Assembly (NCBI GenBank): GCA_014529385.2
Contig: CM043942.1
Coordinates: 27,707,469 to 27,771,468 of the forward strand
Direction of reading: 5' to 3'
Source: Adiantum capillus-veneris
Lineage: Eukaryota; Streptophyta; Polypodiopsida; Polypodiales; Pteridaceae
Length of the DNA: 64,000 bases
Shown here: positions 1-9,361 of the stretch, in pieces
Numbering within the stretch: position 1 is the first letter of the stretch
How the letters are laid out: every line of letters starts with the position of its first letter
Position numbers and translations under genes: made by a program
The notes under the pieces: generated by a model
Databases searched by the model: none
What the model was told of the DNA's origin: nothing
Seen by the model: the letters and a program-made list of their open reading frames with translations, nothing else

Positions 1-961
1 GAAGTGGCGCTCAATTTAGGAGGAAGAAGGCTCATTTTTCAGATTTTGTCACAGGTTAAGAGCTATGGAGTGCTTACTTTCCCTCTTATGCACAGTGCGG
101 TGCCAGGAGTGATGCCCTACACGCTACGCACTGCCCTCTCTCTCCCCTATGGCAGTATGTTATGCCCCTCTAGTGGGCTTTTCAATTGACCAATGTATAG
201 TTGTGTGGGTTCATGCGCGATTGCCGAGGCAAGAGCCTCTTGCACAAGTACTGGATTAGCTAGCGGCTAGTCCCCCGCAGGTACAGGTGAATTCGGAGAG
301 GTTTCACGCCAGAAATCTCGTCCGATTCAAAGGGCAAGTAGCCCTACAGGTGCGGGAGCTCGAGGACTTGCTACGGATGCGACCGGCACGCGAAATGGAG
401 CCCGAAACAGTAAATTACAGCCTGCTGTGTATTTTTGCAGGTTTAGGGTTTTGGCCCTAAACGGTCCCTAATACCCCCAGGAGGTTCGGGGACGCGAGGG
501 GACCGCTGTACAGGTGATCTGGCGCATTTTCGGGGCTGAAAACAGAGAATTCAGCGTGCTGCAGATTCTCGCCAGGTTTTGCAAAGTGCCCGTATGCGTC
601 GGGAAAGTCATTCAATGCGTGGGAATACTGATTATGAAGGGTCCTAGTACAGTTATGCTATCGAAATCGTGCCGGAACAGTTGAAATTCAGCCAAGTTTG
701 TGCGGGGCAGCTTGTAGGGAACCACAGCGTTTATTCCCTCTTTTAAACAATAAAGAAATACCGAAAGGGGCGCCTAAGTTAGGGGCCAATCTGGTGTCGG
801 TCTACTCATACAGGTGCAATATAGCAGCCTATATCCCTCTCCCCTTTGTTGTGTCTTGAATGTACAGGTAAAGTGGGCGACAAATTAAATGGGTGAAAGC
901 AAATAAGGCTTAAGTCTAAAGTCTACCGCCCTTTTTGGATTGAAAGTACAGGCCGGTTACA
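1..961 (+). mobile_element. Family-A LTR (copy A1), 3' portion cut by window edge
   Basis: This matches, in the opposite orientation, the complete family-A LTRs at 23736-25160 and 36754-41730. About 1 kb of the roughly 1.4 kb LTR is present, and the 5' part lies outside the window. It ends in GGCCGGTTACA at 961. A likely polyadenylation/R region is at 748-774, with an AATAAA-type hexamer inside the conserved box AAAGAAATACCGAAAGGGGC (752-771). The bases after the LTR (TGGTTCCATCACCGGG, 962-977) sit where a primer-binding site belongs but do not match initiator-Met tRNA, so the primer is unassigned. Family A has no recognisable pol in this window, so its superfamily is unknown. Confidence 0.85.
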
Positions 962-1008
962 TGGTTCCATCACCGGGATTAAATCACTTTTTCCCATGGA
1001 AGTGAGCC

Positions 1009-1434
1009 TTGGTCAGGTTGGGCTTGAAGACACAGGGGATCATAGACCAGACACAGGGAATTGCAATTATGGCTAACAGACCAGATGATGTGACTGAAGA
1101 GGTTTCCTCTTCACAGGGTCAACAGACACATGAAGTGGGTGAGTCTTCAAGACCACCACAGATGGATGATGATATATTCAGGACCCAGTTGGCTACTGCT
1201 GTGGCTATGTTCACACAAGTAATGCAGAACCCGAGGTTTTTAGCCTTTCTACAACCTCCTCTTCCGTCTCAACAAGTTGGGTCACTGGATCATATTCAAA
1301 AGCATGTTAAGGCTCAAGCACAGGTGATTCATACTGCACAGTCAATGAAAACACCTGTACACTTGACAGAGAACATGCAGTCTCCACAACCTGTGCCTAA
1401 GATGCAAGAACAGTTGGCTGAGATGCCAGTCTAA
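1009..1434 (+). CDS. Short gag-like ORF downstream of LTR A1
   Basis: This is an open frame of 141 codons. The likely start is the second Met at 1069 (MANRPDDVTEE), 108 bp after the LTR end. The product is hydrophilic and rich in Gln and Ser. A segment around residues 60-85 (TQLATAVAMFTQVMQNPRF) resembles the N-terminal region of plant Ty3/gypsy Gag proteins, which often have a helix of this kind before the capsid domain. There is no zinc knuckle. The frame ends at a TAA exactly where a second copy of the LTR-A terminus begins (1435), so it is probably truncated by the recombination that built this chimera. The Gag assignment rests on position and composition only. Confidence 0.45.
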   Translation: MVRLGLKTQGIIDQTQGIAIMANRPDDVTEEVSSSQGQQTHEVGESSRPPQMDDDIFRTQLATAVAMFTQVMQNPRFLAFLQPPLPSQQVGSLDHIQKHVKAQAQVIHTAQSMKTPVHLTENMQSPQPVPKMQEQLAEMPV

Positions 1435-1483
1435 AGTCTAAAGTCTACCGCCCTTTTTGGATTGAAAGTACCGGCCGGTTACA
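1435..1483 (+). repeat. Second copy of the family-A LTR terminus (49 bp)
   Basis: Bases 1435-1483 repeat bases 913-961 with a single difference (ACCGG for ACAGG). Both copies end in GGCCGGTTACA. From 1484 onward the sequence is gypsy B gag leader, matching 12340 onward in element B2. The 49-bp repeat therefore marks the junction between family-A material and gypsy B1. Confidence 0.9.
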
Positions 1484-1565
1484 GAAAACCCCTACACCAC
1501 CACTAAAACCCGCTTTCAAGAAACTTTCTGATCACAAACAGTATTCAGAGAAGGAATTACAAGAG

Positions 1566-2802
1566 GTGGTTGATGCACGGATTGCTCATCTTTTTGACGC
1601 AAAAAAGAAATCCAAAAAGCACAGCAAAAAGCAGATGAAAAGCATTGACTTCCCAGGATATTTGGGTCGTCAGTCAACTTTTGATAAGGCAAAGAAACAG
1701 AAGAAGCGTGTTCGATTTGAAGGAGTACCCAGTTCTTCTTCTTCTTCTTCTGACAGTTCTTCTAGCTCTTCAGATTCGAGCAAAGAAGACAGAAAAAGTA
1801 AAAAGCGAAGCAAGAAACAAAGCTTCGGAAAGGGCGAAAAAGGCAAAGAAGACTAAATCTCGCCCAAAGACTGACAGTTCTACTGAGGACTCGTCTACAG
1901 ACAGCTCAAATTCTAATGATGGAAACTTCTATGTGAGCAAGAAGAATTTTTACAAAGCCAACCAGTATGACTTTCTCGAAGATAAAAGCAAGAAAGTCCG
2001 AGAGTTTAAGGAAGGGGGCTACTCGATCATGTTTGATACTTTTTCAGGATACTCAGATGCTTCGAAGGCTTTGTCTTTTATACAGCAGTTTGACATTGCT
2101 TTCGCGGGAGGACGCTATTCAGAGCACTCCAAGATTCGGAGAGCTACCCCTTACCTTAAGGGGAATGCTCGTACTTGGTGGTCCACAATTCTTTTAAACA
2201 AGACTGCGCCAGTTAAATGGCTGAATTTAAAAAGCTTTTTATTTCTTCTTGGTTGACGCAAGAATATGAACGAGATATACGAGCTACTTGGAACCATCTT
2301 CGGATGACCAAGAAAGATACAATCAATGCTTACTGTGAAAGATTCTGGAGCTCTTTTCTACCCGCCTCTTCATTCAAGAACATCTCGTTCAGAGAACAGA
2401 TTGAGCGGTTTACCTTGGGTCTACCTACAGAGATCCGAGATCACTGCTTGGAACAGAATTCAGCTTCTATTCAAGAGTTCATGAGTCGAAGCGGGGCTTG
2501 CCATTCACTCTGGCAGTCTGACCTACCCGACAGATGAGGCCATGACACAACGAGCCGAACAGACTTCTCGGAATGAAAGTAGAAAGAAAAAGAGCAACCC
2601 AGAGAAAAAGGATGCACGACCCAAGCTTACTCCCGAGGAGAGAGATCGCTTCATCAAAGAGGCGAAGTGCTTTGGATGCGGGGAACATGGACATATCTCC
2701 GCGAAGTGCCCTAAAAAGGCACAGAAAGAACAGAATGATAAAGACGACGAAAGGCCTGAGAGTTTGAGAGCAACTGAGGAACGTGGCAGAAAAGGCAGAT
2801 AG
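1566..2802 (+). pseudogene. B1 gag relic (capsid plus zinc knuckle)
   Basis: The relic runs through three frames. A basic/Ser-rich N-terminal part (1566-1856) includes a run of about a dozen Ser codons near 1733-1785. The capsid-like part (about 1900-2540) contains FLPASSFKNISFREQIERF and GLPTEIRDHCLEQ, typical of the plant Retrotrans_gag fold. A CCHC zinc knuckle (CFGCGEHGHISAKC) is at 2668-2709. Frame changes occur near 1850, 2050, 2220 and 2500. A stop at 2800 in the Lys/Arg-rich tail is also present in B2. Gag normally packages the element RNA; this copy cannot make an intact protein. Confidence 0.85.
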
Positions 2803-2844
2803 AAAACAGAACTGGTACCACATGGCGTGGGACCTGCACCGAAT

Positions 2845-3230
2845 CTAATGAATGAAAGTACAAACTTTGCCGCTTTTGGGGCAAAGTGAAGGATCAGGAA
2901 GCTCTTTTGAAGGAGCCAAGGCCAACTTCTTTTCACTTGGAATTGGCGGCTCGATTTGGAAATTACGCCCGACAGACTGACGCCACAGGCGGAGGTAGTT
3001 CGACTGGTACCCGGATGGGATGTTGCCATTACACCCAGCATTGGCAAACTTCGTTTGCAATGACAGGGGTGTTCAGGGCACGCAACTGACGTTCTACTCA
3101 GGATCCCTTGGTACCACAAGAGCTACGCCGTGGTTGACTACCGGGCCGAGAAAGCGAATTTGATAAATGAAGGGCTTAGAGATTGTACTTGATGAACTTC
3201 AATTTCTTACTCATTCTTTTGGGAGAGAAC
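2845..3230 (+). pseudogene. B1 aspartic protease relic
   Basis: In the frame that reads ELAARFGITPDRLTPQ, the segment after about 2935 matches the region downstream of the catalytic DSGA loop in gypsy proteases (SFIS..LA..LGI). The catalytic loop itself is degraded: the best match, GAKANFFS near 2915, lacks the Asp. A 1-bp insertion (GGAAATT at about 2960, against GGAATT in B2) and stops near 3060 and 3240 break the frame. The same stops occur in B2, so the protease was dead before the two copies separated. Confidence 0.6.
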
Positions 3231-3329
3231 TGAACGATGGATAAAGGTTGAATATGTTTTGACCTGATCAAAAGAAAGCCAAGATTTTTCTCCACACTCA
3301 TGCCGATTGCTTTTCAGAGGGCCTGAAGA

Positions 3330-4160
3330 TCAAACCATTGATCTGATACCTGAAAGCACGCCACCGAACCGGCCACCTTACCGTGTGAGCTGAGTACAGA
3401 ATGAAAAGATTATGAACCCAATGAAAGACCTCTTGGAAAAGGGTCTTGTCCATCATAGTATTTCACCGTATTGCTCTCCACTGTTGTTGGATTTGAAGAA
3501 AGGGGGATCTTGGAGAATGTGTATCAATTATAACGCTCTCAACGAAATCACCATCAAGAACAGATATCCGATTCCTAGGATCGATGATATACTCGACAGG
3601 TTACAGGGATCCTCGTGCTTTAGCAGGATTGACTTGAAGAGTGGATATCATCAGATCCGAATCGCACCGGAGACGTCTACAAGACTGCTTTTCGGACGAC
3701 TTTTGGGTTATTTGAGTTTTTGGTGATGCCTTTTGGCTTAACCAATGCTCCTGCGACATTTAACCGGATGATGGATAGGATTTTTCGAGAGTACAGGCTA
3801 TTTGTTGGCACTTTCTTTGATGATATCATTGTTTCTCCAAGAATGAGGCAGAAAACAGAGATCATCTACTTCAGAGACTTTTTGGGACACTTTGTCTCAG
3901 CAACACGAGTGCGAGTGGATTCGGCCAAGATAGAGACTATACGTGATTGGCCCGATTTGAAGAATGTGTTCATACTACAGGCGGTTCATTCGAAAGTTTG
4001 CAGAGGTTGCTTCCCCTTTGCATATCTTGATACAGAAAGGAGTCCCTTTCTCGTGGGGATCCATAGAGGTAGTCGCCTTTCAAACATTGAAAGAGAAATT
4101 GACTACAGGACCAGATTTGACTTTGCCGGACTTGAAGAAGTCATTTGAAGTATTTTGTGA
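3330..4160 (+). pseudogene. B1 reverse transcriptase relic
   Basis: Gypsy RT motifs are visible in order: RPPYRVS-like entry (3370), RMCINYNALNEITIKNRYPIPRID shortened here to NRYPIPRIDDILD (3560-3600), FSRIDLKSGYHQIRI (3620-3665), MPFGLTNAPATFNRMMD (3726-3775) and the catalytic box FFDDIIV (3810-3832), where most relatives have YVDD or FIDD. Compared with B2, about 80 bp is deleted near 3855-3880, just after the catalytic box. There are also a frameshift near 3690 and a loss of about 20 bp near 3965. RT makes cDNA from element RNA; this copy is inactive. Confidence 0.9.
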
Positions 4161-4560
4161 TGCTTATGGTCGTAGTTTGGGTGCAGTCTTGATGCAAGAA
4201 GGCCATGTCATTGCTTACGAGAGCCGATTGTTCTCTAGGCTGGAGATGACAGCATAGATTTATGAGAAGAGCTTTTGGTGGTTATCCATGCTCTTACTAA
4301 GTGGCGGCATTACCTACTCGGAGCGGGTTTTACTGTCTTTACAGACCATCAGAGTTTGCGCTACTTCTTGCCATAGAAGCAGCTTTCGGAAAAGCAGATG
4401 CGGTGGGCGAACATCTTATCATAGTTTCACTTCCACATTGTCCATGTGCAGGGACAGAAGAATGTGGTGGCAGATGCTTTGTCTCGGAAGCCGTTGATTC
4501 TGGCTATTTCCCCGATACATCATAGGAGCTTCGAGGATATGGTCGATCAGTATGCCACAG
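4140..4560 (+). pseudogene. B1 RNase H relic
   Basis: The frame reads SFEVFCDAYGRSLGAVLMQEG (given here in part), the gypsy RNase H start with the first catalytic Asp (D in FCDA, about 4158). It continues through VIAYESRLFS and YEK-LLVVIHAL with a stop (TAG at 4255) and a 1-bp loss near 4270. The RWANILSQF and VADALSRKP motifs follow at about 4405 and 4465. The order and spacing match B2 at 15100-15270 plus 20555-20790, where copia F splits the domain. Confidence 0.85.
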
Positions 4561-4599
4561 ATACAGATTTTGCAGATATTTTCACACGGATACGGGATG

Positions 4600-5283
4600 G
4601 GGAGACAGTAGCTGGATACTCCCTTCGGGAAGGCTACTTGATGAGAAAGACTATGTTGTGCGTTACACAGTCGTTGCGGGAAAAGGTTATGACTGAATGC
4701 CATTGTCCACCTTTTACGGGTCACCGCGGCATTGCTACCACCATGAAGGGGTAGAGAGATACTTCTTTTGGTCGAGACTCAAAGAGGATGTGGAAGAGTT
4801 TGTGCGCAGTATGGCAGAAGGTCAAGTTTGACAGGCATAAGGCACAGGAATTGTTACAGCCTTTACCCATACCCACCCGCCCCTGGGAAAATATTGAAAT
4901 AGATTTCATTTTTGATCTCTCAAGAACATAGAATGATCACAATGATTTTCCGATTACATAGCACGTCTGAGACGATTGTCCCCGACAGAGACCCCACATT
5001 TATGAGTTTGTTTTGGAAGGCAATTTGGGAGAACATTGGCACGCGGTTGCAGTTCTCGTCATCGTTCCACTTGCAGACTGACGGGAAATCTGAGATTGCC
5101 AATTCAGTGGTTTTAGATTTATTGAAGACTTGTATCTCGGATCAGAAGACTCAATGGGAAAAGAACTTACCTTTGGTAGAATTTGCCTATAATAACAAGA
5201 TACACTCTTCGACGGGGAAGACGCCATTTGAGATTGTTGAAAGTGCTGTGAAGGTTCCATCCTTCCTGAGCACGAAAGATTAG
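4600..5283 (+). pseudogene. B1 integrase relic with core deletion
   Basis: The N-terminal HHCC region is damaged: the GHRGIATTMKG motif at 4720 survives, but the CxxC pair seen in B2 (about 21047-21060) is deleted near 4810. The first catalytic Asp is in ENIEIDFIF (about 4890). The second is in VPDRDPTF (about 4980) and the Glu in TDGKSEIAN (about 5080). Between the first and second Asp only about 80 bp remain, about 40 residues fewer than a normal gypsy DD35E core, and the frame shifts there. The identical deletion exists in B2. Confidence 0.85.
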
Positions 5284-5853
5284 ATATTTGAAGCGGATGA
5301 ATATTCGCGAGATTTGGATACGGCTTTTGCCAAGGTTCGCGAGACTTTGCAAGAGTCTCAAGAACGACAAAAAAAGGCAGCGGATCGCCATTGTCGCGAC
5401 TTGAAATTGAAGGAGGATGATTGGGTGCTCTTACGTTTTGAGAAGGCACGCCTAAGAAAGAAAAACGGAAAGGAGAGGCTTTTTCCAAAGCTTAGTATGC
5501 GATACTACGGACCTTTCCAGATCACTGACAAGATAAATGATATCTCCTTCCGATTGAAACTGCCAGATACTTGGAGGATTCATAATGCATTGCATGTGAG
5601 TCTCTTGAAACCTGTTAAGGGTGACGTGCCTAATGATGGGGAGCCTGATGAGCAACCCGAAGTGGAAGAAAACGAGGAGATCCTCGTTCCTGAATAGATT
5701 TTGGCACATAGGGATACGAAGAAAGGTAAAGTCCGAAGGCGCTTCTTGGTTAAGTTCAAGAACTCTCCTGCATTTGATGCGAAGTGGATGGAGGAGGAGG
5801 ACCTAGCAGATAATCCTCGGATTGTGAAACTGTACCTCGATGTTTTGGTTTAG
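5284..5853 (+). pseudogene. B1 integrase C-terminus and chromodomain-like tail
   Basis: The region contains the GPY/F module (MRYYGPFQITDKI, about 5500) and LPDTWRIHNALHVSLLKP (about 5560-5610), standard for chromovirus-type gypsy integrases. An acidic linker and a chromodomain-like end (FLVKFKN..AFDAKWMEE..L, 5742-5810) follow. Two amber codons interrupt it: TAG at 5281-5283 and TAG in CCTGAATAGATT near 5695. Both are at the same places in B2. Chromodomain tails steer integration toward heterochromatin in the family; whether this one ever did is inference. Confidence 0.85.
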
Positions 5854-6410
5854 CATAGTCTACTCCAAACGGAACCCAGAAATTCAGCTTGGCCGAAGAT
5901 CTGGTGCAGTGGGATGCACAAGAGGGGAGTTACTCCGGTCCTTTGTCAACAGATGCCTTGATTTTGATACTAAAGTCACTGATGTCTCTTTGAGCTTCAG
6001 GGATACTGAGAGCTGACAGTATTCTGTTGGATGACTTTATGAAATGGAATTCCTGATAATGATACTGATTTGTTCTTGACTTCTTTTGAGTGCAGGAACT
6101 GATAGACGAAATGACTGCAGCATTTTGGTCTAATTGATCTCGAATAGACATGGTTGTAATAGGGGTTAGTCAATCGGACATCGATGAGGTCCCGATTGGA
6201 CCTAGATGTGATTGCTAGCTACATTGCCGATAAATCATGGTCTAAGATCCGAATGAATGTTGAATGTCATGTGATGTCTGGTGATGTCCTATGATGTCGT
6301 GTGATGTGACTATCGATTTTGTATATGTGCTAGATGTGTGTTCCTAGTACGTAGGTACTAACAATCAGTGTTTGCTAAGACGGTTTATGGCTTTTGTCGG
6401 TTTTGCAGGC
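5854..6410 (+). other. 3' untranslated region of B1
   Basis: This is non-coding sequence between the pol end and the PPT hairpin. It matches B2 at 22098-22654. It has a short run of TGATGTC-type repeats (6270-6310, and 22510-22555 in B2). I see no gene in it. Confidence 0.7.
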
Positions 6411-6428
6411 GTAATCGCGGTCGATTAC
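6411..6428 (+). promoter_or_regulatory. Hairpin preceding the B1 polypurine tract
   Basis: GTAATCGCGGTCGATTAC forms a perfect 7-bp stem with a 4-nt loop, 10 bp before the PPT. The same hairpin is at 22655-22672 (B2), and one with a different loop is at 47168-47185 (family G). Confidence 0.7.
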
Positions 6429-6437
6429 AATGCTTTC

Positions 6438-6449
6438 AAGAGGGGGGTA
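6438..6449 (+). promoter_or_regulatory. B1 polypurine tract
   Basis: AAGAGGGGGGTA lies directly before the LTR start TGTCAC at 6450. PPTs prime plus-strand DNA synthesis. Confidence 0.85.
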
Positions 6450-6670
6450 TGTCACAAAGTGATGATGTGGCGGACAGCAGAAACCCTAATTTTTTCCAAA
6501 AATCCTAAAATTCCTACAAACCCTAGTTTCTACCAGAAACCCTAATTTCCGAAAATCGTAGAGGCGTTTTTTTTTTTTTTTTTTTTAATGATAAGCGACG
6601 CAAATCCTAGCTTTTTGCTATGCAAGGATTTTGGATGAGAGAAAGAGTTGAATTGCTTTATTTTAACTCT

Positions 6671-6735
<65 letters not shown>

Positions 6736-7049
6736 TGCTTTTGCTTTCAAGCTTTTGGGGCTCTGCTTTTGGGCATCCCTTGTAACCTTTAAATTAGTGG
6801 TGAGGGCCTCACTTCTCAGAGCATCTGGACGCAGAGTCTCAGAGTGAATCCCGACCCACTCTCTTGTACTTTGAATTGATTAATACAAAAAGAAATACCG
6901 TAAGGGGCGCTAGTCTTTGGGGCCAATATCTCTAGGCACGGAACTCCGCCGGGCCAGTGCAAATCTATTGTGATCTGTGAATTGTTTTGAAGTGGTTATT
7001 TGGTGATGTCGCGATTGATTCTTGACTTGGAGTGTCCAAGTCTGTTACA
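6450..7049 (+). mobile_element. B1 3' LTR
   Basis: A 600-bp LTR, TGTCACAAAG...TCTGTTACA. It is longer than the B2 LTRs (514/515 bp) because of a T-run (6567-6586) and a (GA)n expansion (6674-6732). The start is rich in AAACCCTAA-type telo-box heptamers (6480-6545). The conserved box is at 6889-6911, followed by GGGGCCAATATCTCTAGGC. Confidence 0.92.
6674..6732 (+). repeat. (GA)n microsatellite in B1 LTR
   Basis: About 59 bp of pure GA, at the place where the B2 LTRs have only GAGAGAGAGAG. Confidence 0.98.
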
Positions 7050-7560
7050 CACTCCTTCCCAGAACGGAGTTGTTGAGCGGAAGAACCGGACTATCATGGA
7101 AATGGCTCATGCGGTGCTTGCACATGCTTCTTTACCTCGGATTTACTGGGTGGAGGCATGTAATACGGAGGTTTACATCCAAAACCGCTCTCCTATCCAT
7201 GCTTTGCAGGACATGACTCCTTATCACACTTACTACGGACGCAAGCCCTCGGTCTCACACTTTTGAGTTTTTGGATGTCCGGCCTTTGTCCATGTGTCAA
7301 AGGAGAAGCGACAGAAGTTAGACTTCAAGTCGAAGAAGCTCATCTTCTTGGGCTAGTCACGAGAGTCTGATGGATACAACCTTTACGATCCCGACACCAA
7401 GACCACCACAGTTAGCCGTGATGTGACTTTCATGGAGCTTTTCAGCACACCTACAGAGGGGGCAGCATCCATGACTATACCTTCCCTACCTACCTCCTCC
7501 TCCACCTCCTTCACCTGACCCCACCCCTACACTTGTCCTATACCCTCTACACCATAGCCA
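7050..7560 (+). pseudogene. Copia C integrase relic
   Basis: The segment starts with the third catalytic region (NGVVERKNRTIMEMAHA; the Glu is in VVERK). It goes on through YYGRKPSVSHF (7230-7262), a TGA at 7264, FGCPAFVHV, a TAG near 7354, then DGYNLYDPDTKT and VSRDVTF (about 7368-7430), the usual end of copia integrases. A Pro/Thr/Ser-rich linker follows to about 7560. The first two catalytic Asp residues are missing because the left half of the element is absent. Confidence 0.88.
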
Positions 7561-7839
7561 GTTACTTCTCCCGATCATGCCATATCAGATTCCAATTCTG
7601 ATATGGATGATGGTTCTCCTCCAGTGGAGGTGGTCCCACTTCGCAAGGAGAAGTTAGTACCTGGTTGGCTCTACTCTACGGGTTCTTCTTCTGGAGTCAC
7701 GAAGTTACCAGACTCGCCAAAACCTGGATAGCCTCAACGTTCTGCAAACCTCAAGGAGAGGCAAGTTTATGACGGCGCAGAGTTCGTGAACTTTGTACTC
7801 ATGTCCTAGATTCAAGCTTCGCCAATTGATCCTTCCTCG

Positions 7840-8620
7840 GTGGAGGAAGCGCTCTAGCATGACTGTTGGAAGCGTGCCACACAGACAGAACTAGACGCTA
7901 TCGAGCAAAATAAAACGTCGCCTTTGGTTCCCAGGCCCAACAAGCGAAAGGTGGTTTCTACGAAATGGATTTTCAAGACAAAGTAAAAGGCCAATGGTTC
8001 CTCGACAAACACACAAGGCAAGACTTGTTGCTCGAGGTTTCACACAGCGACCAGGCGTGGACTTTGACGAGACCTTTGCTCCCACCACTCACATGACTAC
8101 CATACGCATAGTGTTTGCTCTCACAACCAACTTTGGTTGGCCTATCTTCCAGATGGATGTCAAAAGTGCTTTTCTGAATGGAGGTTTGGATAAAGAAGTT
8201 TATATGGAGCAACCTCCTCGGTTTCGTATACCAGGCAAGGAGAACTGGTTTTATCAGTTGTGGAAAGCACTGTATGGATTGAAGCAAGCTGGACCACAGT
8301 GGTACCTCATACTTGACCAATTTCTTGTGAAGGTGGGGTTACGGCGTACCTCATCAGATTCCAACTGTTATGTTTTCTCTGATGACTCTTTGGTTGCGAT
8401 AGTGATTGTCTATGTGGACGATCTCATTTTCGCAGACTCATGGACCAGCAAGATCAAGTCGATCATGAAAGCTATGGAGACACGTTTGGAGATGACTGAT
8501 CTTGGGCTTCTTCACTATTTTCTTGGATTTGAGATCTTTCAAACACCGGACAGCATCTTCTTTTCTCAACGGAAGTATGCGAAGGCTACCTTGGAGAGAT
8601 TCCAGATGATAAGCTAAAGA
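7840..8620 (+). pseudogene. Copia C reverse transcriptase (nearly complete frame)
   Basis: A 207-codon open frame from 7994 reads KARLVARGFTQRPGVDFDETF, FQMDVKSAFLNGGL, YGLKQAGPQWY and the catalytic IVYVDDLIFA (8405-8440), followed by MTDLGLLHYFLGFEI. These are the canonical copia RT motifs in the right order. The YVDD Asp pair is intact. Upstream, the WKRA and KWIFKTK motifs (7866-7984) are in frame but interrupted by TAA at 7984. The frame ends at TAA 8615, where relatives continue PISTPLEP. Confidence 0.93.
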
Positions 8621-9200
8621 CCGATTGGCACTCCTCTTGAGCCCAGGGAGAACATATCGCTTCACGATCCTTCCCCACGGATTGACCTGGAGCAGTATAG
8701 GAATGTTGTTGGCTACCTCGTATGGTTGACTTATTCCCAACCAAACATTTGTTACACAGGTTCTGTCCCCAGTTCCTTCAACGCCCGACCACGTCAGCGA
8801 CATTAGCAGTGTGCCCAGCGTACTTTGCGATACATCAGCCGCACCTTGGAACATGGTGTGTTCTATGGTCGCTCCAAGGGTTGCACCTCGGTTGGTGCGA
8901 TTCAGATTGGGTAGGAAATCCAGATACTCGGCGCTCTACTACAGGAGTAGTTTTCACACTCCGCTCGGGACCCACTTCATGGAGCAGTAAGCGGCAACCC
9001 ACCATTGCGCTATCTTCCACAGAGGCAGAGTACAGAGCAGCTTGCTATACTGCTTGTGAGGTCATATGGCTACGGAGATTACTGGGAGAGTTGTGTTTTC
9101 CCCAGACTACTACGACTCGTCTTTTGTGTGACAATCAGAGTTGCATTGCTATTCTTCCTACAGCGGACAATGCAGCAGACATCTTCACGAAGGCTGTACT
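8620..9200 (+). pseudogene. Copia C RNase H relic
   Basis: Motifs visible are [20 protein letters not shown] (8890-8947), [19 protein letters not shown] (8975-9032), [11 protein letters not shown] and ADIFTKA (about 9180). Between the last two, the normal copia segment with KHIEVRYHFIR-type residues is deleted (about 40 codons). Frameshifts lie near 8700 and 8790. Confidence 0.9.
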
Positions 9201-9254
9201 TCAACGGACTTTGGCTTCACCTTCAACTCATCTGTGTTGTCTCAGCATCCAGTG

Positions 9255-9266
9255 TTGAGAGGGGGT
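9255..9266 (+). promoter_or_regulatory. Copia C polypurine tract, split by element D
   Basis: TTGAGAGGGGGT. In the uninterrupted element it was followed directly by the LTR start TGTTAAGAG, now at 27847. The GGGGT is repeated at 27843-27847 as the TSD of D. Confidence 0.85.
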
Positions 9267-9361
9267 TGAAAGCGTGATGGAGAGGCTACCGGGTGATGCG
9301 CAAGGTGAAGGAGTGCAGGATTAGTGCAAACGTAGCCCGGGTGAGTGTAGAAGAAGCATGG
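9267..9361 (-). mobile_element. Copia D 3' LTR, outer fragment
   Basis: TGAAAGCGTGATGGAGAGGC and the following 75 bp match 27519 onward of the 5' LTR. The LTR is interrupted after CATGG (9357-9361) by G1 and resumes at 11023. Confidence 0.88.

Larger units (their letters stand above)
1484..7049 (+). mobile_element. Gypsy element B1: degenerate, 5' LTR replaced, 3' LTR present
   Basis: This is a Ty3/gypsy element in the order gag, protease, RT, RNase H, integrase, C-terminal chromodomain-like region, polypurine tract, 3' LTR. It is collinear with the TSD-flanked element B2 (11480-23208) and nearly identical to it over 4900-5700. It lacks its own 5' LTR and primer site; a family-A LTR terminus stands in that position. 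The 3' LTR ends at 7049 directly against copia C integrase sequence, so B1 appears to have inserted into C. CACTC (7050-7054) would be the right-hand TSD, but its partner is not visible. All coding regions carry stops and frameshifts. Confidence 0.9.
7050..9266 (+). mobile_element. Copia element C, internal 3' half (IN, RT, RNase H, PPT)
   Basis: This is a Ty1/copia element on the + strand, truncated at the left by the B1 insertion, where the frame begins inside the integrase core at PSQNGVVERKNRT. It runs to a purine tract (TTGAGAGGGGGT, 9255-9266). Its 3' LTR is not adjacent. It resumes at 27847 (TGTTAAGAGTTACACC) on the far side of element D, whose TSD GGGGT duplicates the last five bases of the tract. 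All coding parts contain stops. Confidence 0.88.

Noticed and set aside
962-985. A primer-binding site for initiator-Met tRNA after LTR A1
   Set aside because: TGGTTCC shares only its first four bases with the initiator-Met complement; the primer for family A stays open.
9267-9361. 3' LTR start of copia C
   Set aside because: It follows the C purine tract directly, but the sequence matches the LTR of D in D's orientation, and the GGGGT duplication shows that D inserted there; the true C LTR is at 27847.
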